NCBI RefSeq assembly: GCF_001687585.2
Contig: NZ_CP016537.2
Coordinates: 158,001-222,000, forward strand
Direction of reading: 5' to 3'
DNA: 64,000 bases
Origin: Planococcus halocryophilus
GTDB lineage: Bacteria; Bacillota; Bacilli; Bacillales_A; Planococcaceae
Shown here: positions 29,702-37,016 of the stretch, in pieces
How positions within the stretch are numbered: position 1 is the stretch's first letter
Layout of the letters: every line of letters begins with the position of its first letter
Program-made: the position numbers and the translations under genes
Notes under the pieces: generated by a model
What the model was told of the DNA's origin: nothing
The model's database searches: none
Seen by the model: only the letters and a program-made list of their open reading frames with translations

Positions 29702-31288
29702 ATGATTATCAATCACAATATCGCAGCATTAAACACACACAGACAGATGGCATCGGCTCAAAGCTCACAAATGGACAGCATGGAGAAATTGTCTTCAGGA
29801 CTTCGCATTAACAGTGCAAAAGATGATGCAGCGGGTCTTACAATTTCTGAAAAAATGCGTGGACAGATTCGCGGATTAGAGCAAGCTTCAACTAACGCTC
29901 AAGACAGCATTTCGTTGATTCAGACTGCAGAAGGTTCTTTGAGTGAAACTCAAGATATTCTTCAACGTATGCGTGAATTAGCTGTACAATCCGGTAACGA
30001 TACTAACACAACAACAGATCGTGGAGAAATTCAAAAAGAGATTGATTCTTTAACTTCTGAGATCAATCGTATTGGTAATACAACTGAGTTCAACACGCAA
30101 AAATTATTGAACGGTTCTAAAGATTCGACAAATCTTGCCGTTGCTGCTGGACAGGTAACTGTAGGTGGAATGACTTTTGATACTACTGGTGGCGCATTGA
30201 ATGGTTATACCTTCGAAATGGGCACAGTAACAGATGGAACCGTTCCTTCAGTTGTTTTGGATGCAGACACTAAAAAAATCACAATTAATGGTGACTTTGA
30301 TGCTACTGCGACAGGATTCACAGCAGCATCAGATATAGAGACGGCATTAAATGCCGAATTGATTACTAAGGGTGTTACACAAACTGTCACAGTTGGTGGA
30401 GCTTCGGCTGCTACGGCTACCGGAGATGCATCAGGAGCAGTAACTGGTGGAGTTGATGCAGGAGCTGGTCTTCAATTCCAAATCGGTGCTAACGAAAACC
30501 AAAGCTTGACGCTTGAGATTACTGATATGCGTGCTAAGAATTTAGGTCTTTCTGGAGCAACTGGTGGTAATTTTGCTTCTACTAATAAAGTATCTGATGG
30601 AACTAATGGCTCTCTAACAGAAGCGGCTCTCGATTTGTCAACGGCTGCAAAATCTGCAAAAGCTATTACAATTATCAATAACGCTATCGAAAAAGTATCT
30701 GGAGAACGTTCTAAGCTGGGAGCAAACCAAAACCGATTAGAACATACAATCAATAACTTGAACACATCTTCTGAAAACCTAACAGCTGCGGAATCAAGAA
30801 TCCGCGACGTTGATTATGCCGAAGCCGCGTAAGCGAGTGGAGGTGCAGTCGTCCTGGCCGGTAACAGCCAGAGATTACGACCGGGTGAATTGCTGGAAAG
30901 CCCTGATAGCTTTTATTGCCACAACGTAGTTGGAAACGACAAGCGTGACGGCCTGAAAAAATAAAAGATTGGGCAATCAGCAGCCAAGCTCCTGTCTCGA
31001 AAGAGTGGAGAAGGTTCAACGACTAGGATAGACCATCTAAGGCGCAAGCTATGGTGATGAAATCCGTAGGTGAGGCAGTATACATCAGTACTGTGGATCC
31101 GAAGTGCCCGGCCCCTACTAATACTAGAGGGTGAAGATATAGTCTAGTCATTTATGAAAGTAAATGTTCGCACGATGGCGAAAGAAATGATGGAACAAAC
31201 AAAGAACTCGATTCTTGCACAAGCATCACAAGCAATGCTGGCTCAGGCCAACCAAGCACCACAGCAAGTACTACAATTGCTACGTTAA
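29702..31288 (+). CDS. hag: Flagellin, split by a group I intron (exons 29702-30817 and 31178-31288)
   Basis: The major filament protein, 408 residues after splicing. Exon 1 (372 codons) encodes the conserved D0/D1 N-terminus (MIINHNIAALNTHRQM, KLSSGLRINSAKDDAAGL), a variable central part (about 140-290) and the start of the C-terminal helix (ENLTAAESRIRDVDY). Exon 2 (36 codons) supplies AKEMMEQTKNSILAQASQAM and the end NQAPQQVLQLLR. The junction RDVDY|AKEMM fits the flagellin family exactly. Without splicing, translation stops at 30830-30832 and loses the C-terminal D0 helix. Control elements are the sigma-D promoter and the CsrA hairpin upstream. Confidence 0.93.
30818..31177 (+). other. 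Group I self-splicing intron in flagellin, 360 bases, no internal ORF
   Basis: P1 is formed by exon TTAT plus intron GC (30814-30819) with GCGTAA (30827-30832), including the required U-G at the 5' splice site. P10 pairs exon-2 GCG (31178-31180) with CGC (30826-30828). Core elements: P, AATTGCTGGAAA; Q, AATCAGCAGCCAAGC; R, GTTCAACGACTAG; S, AAGATATAGTC. P7 is GACTA with TAGTC. A P9 hairpin CATTTA/TAAATG precedes the terminal G at 31177. The core resembles phage-type subgroup IA; the subgroup call is tentative. Confidence 0.92.
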
Positions 31289-31301
31289 TTTAAAGAAATC
31301 T

Positions 31302-31328
31302 AGGAGCCTGAGTTTAGGCTCCTTTTTC
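31302..31328 (+). terminator. Rho-independent terminator of hag
   Basis: AGGAGCCT pairs with AGGCTCCT and is followed by TTTTT. Confidence 0.9.
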
Positions 31329-31345
31329 TATAAGGAGGCGAGTCC

Positions 31346-31522
31346 ATGGATATCGCTGCGTTATCAATGGCAATGAGTCAGGCAAGCGTAAGAACTGAAG
31401 CGAATGTTTCGGTGATGAAGAAAACGATCGATCAAGCGGAAACGAATGGTCAGGATGTTGTGAAGATGTTAGAGCAGTCTGTTCGTCCGCATGTAGGAAG
31501 TTCGATTGATTTTAGAGCATAA
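31346..31522 (+). CDS. YjfB-family putative motility protein
   Basis: A 58-residue protein starting MDIAALSMAMSQASVR and ending VGSSIDFRA, which matches the small YjfB family found beside flagellar genes in Bacillota. AAGGAGG is well placed before the ATG. It lies 17 bases after the hag terminator, so it is probably expressed by read-through of hag. The function is not known. Confidence 0.85.
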   Translation: MDIAALSMAMSQASVRTEANVSVMKKTIDQAETNGQDVVKMLEQSVRPHVGSSIDFRA

Positions 31523-31525
31523 TAT

Positions 31526-31583
31526 GAAAAGAGTTTCCTCAAAAGGTCATGAAAAATGACTTTTGTAGGAAACTCTTTTTTCT
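31526..31583 (+). terminator. Strong terminator after the yjfB-like gene
   Basis: AAAAGAGTTTCCT...AAAGGTCAT pairs with ATGACTTTTGTAGGAAACTCTTTT, then T residues; a long, nearly perfect stem. Confidence 0.92.
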
Positions 31584-31610
31584 TCATAAGTAGTGGCTCA
31601 TGTCCATTGC

Positions 31611-31691
31611 GCCGGACGCTTTCCGCGGGCACGGCCTCAGCCGGTTACACCGTCTTCACCGCGTGCTGTTCCCGCTGGAGTCGCCGTCTCC
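31611..31691 (+). repeat. Intergenic hairpin repeat, family A copy 3 (degenerate, overlaps endonuclease 3' end)
   Basis: It contains CGGACGCTTTCCGCGGGCAC and GGAGTCGCCGTC. The outer arms match each other poorly, unlike other copies. The last residues of the endonuclease reading frame (GNGDGDSSGNSTR) are read from this repeat. Confidence 0.65.
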
Positions 31692-32572
31692 ATTACCATT
31701 CGCTATATATGTCTTACAATCTGATGGTATAAGGGTGACGCTGTTTTCACGTAACTCTCTCCATTTGTAAACAATAGACCAGTACGTGCGGTTCAAATGA
31801 AGGGCAATTTCTTTATCTGTTTTTCCTTCTTTTTTCATTTGACATAGTATTTCACATTCTTCTTTTGTATAATTTTTTCGCCGATCTGATGAACTCGCAA
31901 TCACTTCGTAGCCGGGATGAGAGTCCTTATAACGTTCTATTTCTTTTTGAAAACGAAAACCCCAATCGGTTTTATGATACATGGACGGGCAGTCTTTTGA
32001 GGCATCACCAACTATCTTTAGGAATTTCATAGTTTCACTCACTTTGGTGGTTTTTAATATATAACCAAATCCATCAGGCCTCTTACTAGTAGTAAATTCG
32101 ACTCCAAAATGAGTGCTTATGTGTAATTTTAATTTGCATAGATCTTCGAAGCGTAAAGACTGCAGGTGTAGGTAAATATGTGGCGTCAAATAAATGGTTT
32201 TCTTTAATTCGTTTCTATTAGCAGAAATGCATAACGAACCATCATCTAAATACAAAGTCGTGAGAAACAAAGGCGATTTACATAACTCAAGCATTTTGGG
32301 AGAGATGATTTTATCTCCATTCGCATTGTAAAAGTGATCAAACATTAATGTTAACAAAGGTAGCGATGGGGAAAGAAGTAAAGAATTAGATTGATTAAAG
32401 TAAAAAGTAGAAGGGAGCAAATTCGATACTCTAATTGTTGGATACTAAAATGTTCTCTATAACTATTATTTTTTCGGCGAGAACCTGGATATCTCTTAGT
32501 GATTTCGCCATCTCCTAAAATACTTGCGATTAAGACATTTTGCTCGTTAGAATTCAGAGAGAACAAATCCAT
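31656..32572 (-). pseudogene. LAGLIDADG-type homing endonuclease, frameshifted
   Basis: The N-terminal part (32572 down to about 32425) reads NSNEQNVLIASILGDGEIT and then HFSIQQLEYR, the first LAGLIDADG helix region. The rest (about 32420 to 31656) continues in another frame with LLPSTFYFN, the second catalytic block LYLDDGSLCIS and a C-terminal helix-turn-helix-like region (YTKEECEILCQMKKEGKTDK). The frames do not join: compared with relatives, the expected xWK segment after EYR is missing, consistent with a deletion of 3n+1 bases near 32420-32428. AGGAGG precedes the ATG at 32572. It lies outside the nearby flagellin intron and on the opposite strand. Confidence 0.85.
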
Positions 32573-32591
32573 AAAACCACCTCCTACTTAA

Positions 32592-32603
32592 GAACGTATG
32601 TTC
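32592..32603 (-). promoter_or_regulatory. LexA (SOS) box of the endonuclease gene
   Basis: GAACATACGTTC on the minus strand differs by one base from the strongest Bacillus LexA half-site pair GAACATATGTTC and fits GAAC-N4-GTTC. It sits 5 bases downstream of the -10 hexamer, over the likely start of transcription. Confidence 0.75.
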
Positions 32604-32608
32604 CTTTT

Positions 32609-32638
32609 AATATACTATGACTTAGCTATTAATGTCTA
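32609..32638 (-). promoter_or_regulatory. Probable sigma-A promoter of the endonuclease gene
   Basis: On the minus strand TAGACA (32638-32633) and TATATT (32614-32609) are 18 bases apart, each one mismatch from consensus. Confidence 0.6.
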
Positions 32639-32763
32639 TTTCAAGTCGGGGTTTTCTGATATTTATTCTAAATATTTTTTACTACCACAATTATCCTATT
32701 CTTTTTTCTCTCATTATCTTGTAAACTAAACAAGATTACTCTAACAAAGGGTGTGAGAACCGA

Positions 32764-33501
32764 TTGACCAGTCCAATTTCTTCTAATTTCCTTTTATATA
32801 ATACAATCGCCACGATGGCGAAATCGATGCCTGCTATGGGGCAAACTGGTAGTGATAGTAGTTCTATCGGCAGTTCAACAAGTCCAAGTACATTTTTTGC
32901 GATGCTCATGAACGCTATGATGGAAAGCATCGAAGAAAAAAATTCCACGGTTTCGCAAACAGGAGCGCAAGTTTCATTGCCAACTTTAACAACACCTTTA
33001 ACCGCTCCACTAACAAATTCCTATAATCCGGCCATTTCAATTCCGCCGCTCAACACAAAAGAAGTGCCAACCGCTGCAACCGATACGAGCGACTTGAAAT
33101 TCAGACCGACACAATTTATCAAATTAGACAATACATTGGACGGCAAATTGAGTGGTACCGCTGCTCATTTTATCAATGCCGGGAAAAAATACGATTTGGA
33201 TCCGAATTTATTGTCCGCAATTGCGATTCACGAAACAGGCAATGGTTCGTCGCGCGCGGTCAATGATAAAAACAATGTTGCAGGCATGATGGGTAAAAAT
33301 GGCTTGCGAAGCTATGCATCCGTGGAAGACAGCATTTTCGATATGGCGCGTAATTTACGTCAAAACTATTTAAATCAAGGCAAAGACACCATCGTGAAAA
33401 TCGGTGCGAAGTACGCGCCAGTTGGAGCCGCGAACGATCCAACTGGGCTAAACAATCACTGGACAAAAGGTGTCAGCAGCCAATATTCTAAACTGACATA
33501 A
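32764..33501 (+). CDS. Peptidoglycan hydrolase with glucosaminidase-like domain, flagellum-associated
   Basis: A 245-residue protein. The first 110 residues are Ser/Thr/Pro-rich and carry no signal peptide. The C-terminal domain (about 125-245) has a glucosaminidase/lysozyme-like core: KYDLDPNLLSAIAIHETGNG with the likely catalytic Glu, NNVAGMMG, and a KIGAKYAPVGAANDP block. Lack of a signal peptide and the flagellar neighbours suggest an FlgJ-like role, cutting the wall for the rod, perhaps after export by the flagellar apparatus; this is inference. The TTG start has AAAGGGTG upstream. Confidence 0.75.
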   Translation: MTSPISSNFLLYNTIATMAKSMPAMGQTGSDSSSIGSSTSPSTFFAMLMNAMMESIEEKNSTVSQTGAQVSLPTLTTPLTAPLTNSYNPAISIPPLNTKEVPTAATDTSDLKFRPTQFIKLDNTLDGKLSGTAAHFINAGKKYDLDPNLLSAIAIHETGNGSSRAVNDKNNVAGMMGKNGLRSYASVEDSIFDMARNLRQNYLNQGKDTIVKIGAKYAPVGAANDPTGLNNHWTKGVSSQYSKLT

Positions 33502-33539
33502 AATAGGGCAGGTTTACACAAGCCTGATCATGTAGACAA

Positions 33540-33585
33540 AAGAGGTATTGGGGCGAATTTGCTCCAATACCTCTTCTTATTCACT
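33540..33585 (+). terminator. Rho-independent terminator after the hydrolase gene
   Basis: AAGAGGTATTGGGGC pairs with GCTCCAATACCTCTT and is followed by a T-rich tail. Confidence 0.88.
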
Positions 33586-33624
33586 CTTTTTCATGAAATA
33601 ATCTTGATGTTCTTTTAACATAGA

Positions 33625-33720
33625 CGCTAGCGATGGCGCGTCCACGGGGTAGACGGAGCAAGAAGACAGGTGGTTTTCCTGGCTTCTTGCGGAAGTCATC
33701 CCCAAAGCGACCAGCGCGGG
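33625..33720 (+). repeat. Intergenic hairpin repeat, family C copy 1
   Basis: Family motifs GGCGCGTCCACGGG, AAGAAGACAGG, CCTGGCTTCTTGCGG and CCCAAAGCG are shared with copies at 36525 and 46203. The internal AAGAAGACAGG/CCTGGCTTCTT forms a hairpin and the ends CGCT/AGCG are complementary. Confidence 0.8.
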
Positions 33721-33807
33721 TTTATGGCGTCACAAACTGTGCAAACGGAATTTGTCTACAGTCTGAGGTTTTCACAAACCTGTCTTATTTTTTTTTTGCT
33801 TTTTTAC

Positions 33808-33834
33808 TAAAAAAATCTGCTTTTCTGCCGATAA
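33808..33834 (+). promoter_or_regulatory. Sigma-D promoter of flaG-fliD
   Basis: TAAA (33808-33811), exactly 15 bases, then GCCGATAA (33827-33834): a near-perfect sigma-D promoter 52 bases before flaG. Confidence 0.92.
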
Positions 33835-33885
33835 CTACTATATAGAACCCTTTAGTCAATCTGAAGGACAAGGAGTGTAACCCAC

Positions 33886-34230
33886 ATGGAAGTAACAAAA
33901 CTGCCTGCTATCGAATTTCCGAGAATCAGCGAACCCAATCCGGCCGTCTCTAAAAAGCCGATTGCAACAGAAGAAAACCAAAACAAACAAGCCGATAAAG
34001 CCATTACGAAAGAAGCACTTACCGATAAAGTAGAGAGCATGAACAAATTTCTAGAGTCAGCTACAACGAATGTGAAATTTCAGTTTCATGAAGAGATGAA
34101 TGTTTATTATGTTCAAGTCGTGAATTCTCTAACAGAAGAAATTTTAAGAGAAATTCCCAATAAGAAGTTTTTAGACATGTATGCCTCGATGGCTGATTTT
34201 GCTGGCCTGATGGTGGATGAGAAATTATAA
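33886..34230 (+). CDS. flaG: FlaG-family flagellar protein
   Basis: A 114-residue protein with an extended N-terminal half and a conserved C-terminal FlaG domain: VKFQFHEEMNVYYVQVVNS, then EEILREIPNKKFLDMYASM. FlaG proteins lie beside fliD and affect filament length in some bacteria. AAGGAG lies upstream of the ATG. It is the first gene of flaG-fliD-fliT-fliS, under a sigma-D promoter. Confidence 0.92.
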   Translation: MEVTKLPAIEFPRISEPNPAVSKKPIATEENQNKQADKAITKEALTDKVESMNKFLESATTNVKFQFHEEMNVYYVQVVNSLTEEILREIPNKKFLDMYASMADFAGLMVDEKL

Positions 34231-34248
34231 GATCGGAGTGAATCATGT

Positions 34249-35724
34249 ATGCGCATTGGCGGATTAGCATCAGGCATGGATACCGAATCAATCGTTAAAG
34301 ATATGATGACTGTCCAAAAAATGCCATTAGATAAATTGATGCAAGAAAAAACATTTACAGAATGGCAACAAGAAGCAGTAAGAGAGACCAACTTATCCAT
34401 GTCGAGCTTGCGGACGAGTGCTAGTAGTCTAAGGCTTCAGTCATCGTTTAATGCATACAGTGCAGTGTCGCCGAACCCAACAAGTTTTACCGTTGCCACA
34501 ACGCCTACTGCAATGAGCGGATCGTATAAAGTAGAAGTAGTAAGTGTAGCGAGTGCGGCGAAATTGACTTCAGCGAATGCGGTACAGAATACGGCAGGTA
34601 ACGCTGCTAAATCGACAGACCAAATTGGTGTAGCCGGAAAAATTGATATCAATGGTATTAACATTGACGTAGCAAGTACTGACACCTTTGCGGACGTTGC
34701 GAAAAAGTTGCAAGATGCTACAGCTTCTTCAGTTCCAGCTTTACGAGCTAGCTTTGATGACACGACATCGCGCTTTTTCATTTCGACAAAAGAAATGGGT
34801 TCGGAGCAAGCTTTCACTATGAATTTCACGGATGTAGATGGAGTTGCAAGTCAAGCATTAGCCGATAAAATCGTTAATAACGGTACTGCTACAGCAGCAG
34901 CGACAGGAGCTATAGACGGAGCCATCAAATTTGATGGTATAGCAGTAAATGGATTAAAATCCAACCAAACAACGGTCAATGGATTAACGATTAATCTTTT
35001 GCAGGCAGGTTCAGAGTCTGTTGTCAACGTTCAGTCTAATCCTGAAAAACCATTAGCTATGATTAAAGAATTTATCGATAAATACAACGAAACCATCGAT
35101 ACATTGCAAAAGCAGATTATCGAAAAGCGCTACCCAAATTTCCAACCCTTATCTGATGAACAGAAAAAAGAACTAACAGAAACGGAAATCGAATTATGGG
35201 AAGAAAAAGCGCGGAGTGGATTATTACGCAATGACCCGATAATGAAATCGGCCTTACAAGATTTACGAAGAGCCTTTATGGACAAAGTATCCGGACTTGC
35301 AGATGGCAACCTCAATCATTTATCGCAAATCGGTATAAATACCGGCTCTTACACAGAAGGCGGTAAATTGTTTATTGATGACAAGAAATTAACGGAAGCG
35401 CTAGCGAACAAGCCAGAAGAAGTAATGGCTTTGTTCACAACGCGAGACGCAGCTGGCAACGGCGTCGGCGCACGCGTTTATGACACGTTAAATGACATTG
35501 TTAAAAAACTCAGCGCAAAAGCGGGCAGTTCTTCAAGCTCAGTCGATAACAGTACACTTTCTCAAAAATTAAAACGAATGGATACGGAAATTAGTCGCTG
35601 GCAAGACCGACTAACAAGTATTGAAGATCGCTACTGGAAGCAATTTACCGCGATGGAAAAAGCGTTAAGTAAGATGAACTCCCAAAGCACCTGGATGCAA
35701 CAAAGCTTGTTCGGTGGTTCGTGA
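34249..35724 (+). CDS. fliD: Flagellar filament cap protein FliD
   Basis: FliD caps the filament and promotes flagellin folding at the tip. The 491-residue protein starts MRIGGLASGMDTESIVKDMM, the family signature, and has an extended Ala/Thr-rich middle and a C-terminal amphipathic region (ISRWQDRLTSIEDRYWKQF). RBS CGGAG is 9 to 13 bases before the start. An out-of-frame ATG 4 bases earlier was rejected. Its stop overlaps the fliT start (TGATG). Confidence 0.96.
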   Translation: MRIGGLASGMDTESIVKDMMTVQKMPLDKLMQEKTFTEWQQEAVRETNLSMSSLRTSASSLRLQSSFNAYSAVSPNPTSFTVATTPTAMSGSYKVEVVSVASAAKLTSANAVQNTAGNAAKSTDQIGVAGKIDINGINIDVASTDTFADVAKKLQDATASSVPALRASFDDTTSRFFISTKEMGSEQAFTMNFTDVDGVASQALADKIVNNGTATAAATGAIDGAIKFDGIAVNGLKSNQTTVNGLTINLLQAGSESVVNVQSNPEKPLAMIKEFIDKYNETIDTLQKQIIEKRYPNFQPLSDEQKKELTETEIELWEEKARSGLLRNDPIMKSALQDLRRAFMDKVSGLADGNLNHLSQIGINTGSYTEGGKLFIDDKKLTEALANKPEEVMALFTTRDAAGNGVGARVYDTLNDIVKKLSAKAGSSSSSVDNSTLSQKLKRMDTEISRWQDRLTSIEDRYWKQFTAMEKALSKMNSQSTWMQQSLFGGS

Positions 35725-36113
35725 TGAGTGATTCAAAGCCAATTATGTATGCTTTTCTCAAACAGGCTCGTGAGATTTATGAAAAAGCGCAACAGGTCAA
35801 TTCACGAATGGAAGACAATGAAGAAGGAATTGTCGAATCGCTTGAAGGCCTATTTACTCAACGCGAAGAAACCATTCGTCAATTAGAAACCTTCATGAAG
35901 CAACGGAACTTCCGTTGGACAGAAGAAGAACATTCGATTATTGAACAACTAAAAGAAATTGAACAAAAACTTCAGCCGCTGATCAACGGATTACACCAAT
36001 CGTTTTTTGCCCAAATTACACGCATTACCCAAACAAAAGAAATATCCAAAAAATACGGCGGTGCCTACCAAACAGTAGCAACAGCAGGTTCATTTATAGA
36101 CAAACGCAATTAA
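35724..36113 (+). CDS. fliT: FliT-like flagellar chaperone
   Basis: A 129-residue, mostly helical acidic protein lying between fliD and fliS. Size, composition and position fit FliT, the export chaperone for FliD, though sequence similarity in this family is low. The start codon overlaps the fliD stop, implying coupling. In B. subtilis the order is fliD-fliS-fliT, so the last two genes are reversed here. Confidence 0.75.
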   Translation: MSDSKPIMYAFLKQAREIYEKAQQVNSRMEDNEEGIVESLEGLFTQREETIRQLETFMKQRNFRWTEEEHSIIEQLKEIEQKLQPLINGLHQSFFAQITRITQTKEISKKYGGAYQTVATAGSFIDKRN

Positions 36114-36131
36114 TCGCAAGGGGGAAAACGA

Positions 36132-36506
36132 ATGGTCACCATCAATCCTTACCAGACCTACCAGCAAAACTCAGTAATGACCGCATCACCTCAAGAACTG
36201 ACATTAATGCTTTATAACGGCTGTCTAAAATTCATGAAACTAGCAAAACGTGCCATGGCTGATAAAAAAATCGAAGAAAAAAATACAAACATCATTAAAG
36301 CCCAAAACATCATCCAAGAACTGCGCAGTACATTAAAAGCAGACATCGAAATGTCAGCGGGTCTCGAGCAAATGTATGAATACATGTACAATCGCCTAGT
36401 AGAAGCTAACATGAAAAATGACGTAACAGCACTAGAAGAAGTAGAAGCGCTTATGACAGATATTCGCAACACATGGAAACAAGCCATGGCTTTAGTGAAG
36501 AAATAA
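36132..36506 (+). CDS. fliS: Flagellin export chaperone FliS
   Basis: FliS binds the C-terminal D0 helix of flagellin before export. The 124-residue protein has the family N-terminus NPYQTYQQNSVMTASPQELTLMLYNGCLKFM and the acidic helix ALEEVEALMTDIRNTWKQAM. AAGGGGG precedes the ATG. The flagellin part it binds is encoded by hag exon 2, so FliS clients exist only after intron splicing. Confidence 0.95.
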   Translation: MVTINPYQTYQQNSVMTASPQELTLMLYNGCLKFMKLAKRAMADKKIEEKNTNIIKAQNIIQELRSTLKADIEMSAGLEQMYEYMYNRLVEANMKNDVTALEEVEALMTDIRNTWKQAMALVKK

Positions 36507-36524
36507 GGAAGTTGATTTCCAAGT

Positions 36525-36615
36525 CGCATCTGCGCTTTGGGCATAGCTCCCACAAGAAGCCAGGCAAAGAAGGCTAGTCTTCTTGTTTCGCTTAGCCCGT
36601 GGACGCGCCGATGCT
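36525..36615 (-). repeat. Intergenic hairpin repeat, family C copy 2 (inverted)
   Basis: Reverse complement of the family C motif set (CTTTGGGCATAGCTCCC, CAAGAAGCCAGGC, CCCGTGGACGCGCC). The ends GCATC/GATGC are complementary and differ from those of copies 1 and 3. Confidence 0.8.
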
Positions 36616-36622
36616 AAGTATT

Positions 36623-36667
36623 TAGGTATAGTTAAATAAGAAGAGAATTATTTAACTATACCTTTTA
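36623..36667 (+). terminator. Terminator of flaG-fliD-fliT-fliS
   Basis: AGGTATAGTTAAATAA pairs perfectly with TTATTTAACTATACCT and is followed by TTT. Confidence 0.8.
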
Positions 36668-36672
36668 AAGCT

Positions 36673-36798
36673 AGAAGAATGAGCGTAAGGCGGCGACTCC
36701 TGCGGAAAAACGGAGTGATGAGACCCCGCAGGAGCTTGCGACGAGGAGGCTCAGCGCTTCGTCCGCGGAAAGCGTCCGCCTGGAGCGAAGCCTTCAAG
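36673..36798 (-). repeat. Intergenic hairpin repeat, family A copy 4
   Basis: GGCGGCGACTCCTGCGG on the left and CCGCGGAAAGCGTCCGCC on the right, the reverse orientation of copies 1, 2 and 6. Outer arms (AGAAGAATGAGCG / CGAAGCCTTCAA) are partly complementary. An open frame here is a repeat by-product. Confidence 0.8.
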
Positions 36799-36855
36799 AA
36801 CCTCTTACTTTTACTAAGAAGTATGAAGTTCACTATTTTGAAAATTAGATATGAA

Positions 36856-36960
36856 GTAAAACAACGGAGACTCCCGCGGGATAGCGAAGTGTCGAACTAA
36901 CTCGGGCGTATAGCCCGAGTTAGTTCGGCGCAAGCCCGCAGGAAAGCGTAGTTGTTTTAC
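36856..36960 (-). repeat. Intergenic hairpin repeat, family B copy 2
   Basis: The arms GTAAAACAAC and GTTGTTTTAC are perfectly complementary around GGAGACTCCCGCGGG and CCGCAGGAAAGCGTAG. The central hairpin AACTCGGGC/GCCCGAGTT is nearly identical to that of copy 1. Confidence 0.87.
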
Positions 36961-36982
36961 GTAATATCATGCATACTATAAT
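36952..36982 (+). promoter_or_regulatory. Candidate promoter of motAB-fliL, -35 in a repeat arm
   Basis: TATAAT at 36977-36982 is 35 bases before motA. The only -35-like hexamer, TTGTTT (36952-36957), is 19 bases away and lies in the right arm of repeat B2. Confidence 0.4.
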
Positions 36983-37016
36983 AAAATTACACAGGTGAAT
37001 GAAATGAGGTATAAAC

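Noticed and set aside
31141..31177. Intron end after ACG (31174), joining GAT to ATG to give RDVDMAKEMM
   Set aside because: It also restores the frame, but no P1 pairing with exon ending GAT was found, while TAT|GCG has both P1 and P10.
36679..36900. A 73-codon frame between fliS and motA
   Set aside because: It lies in repeats A4 and B2 and has no ribosome binding site.
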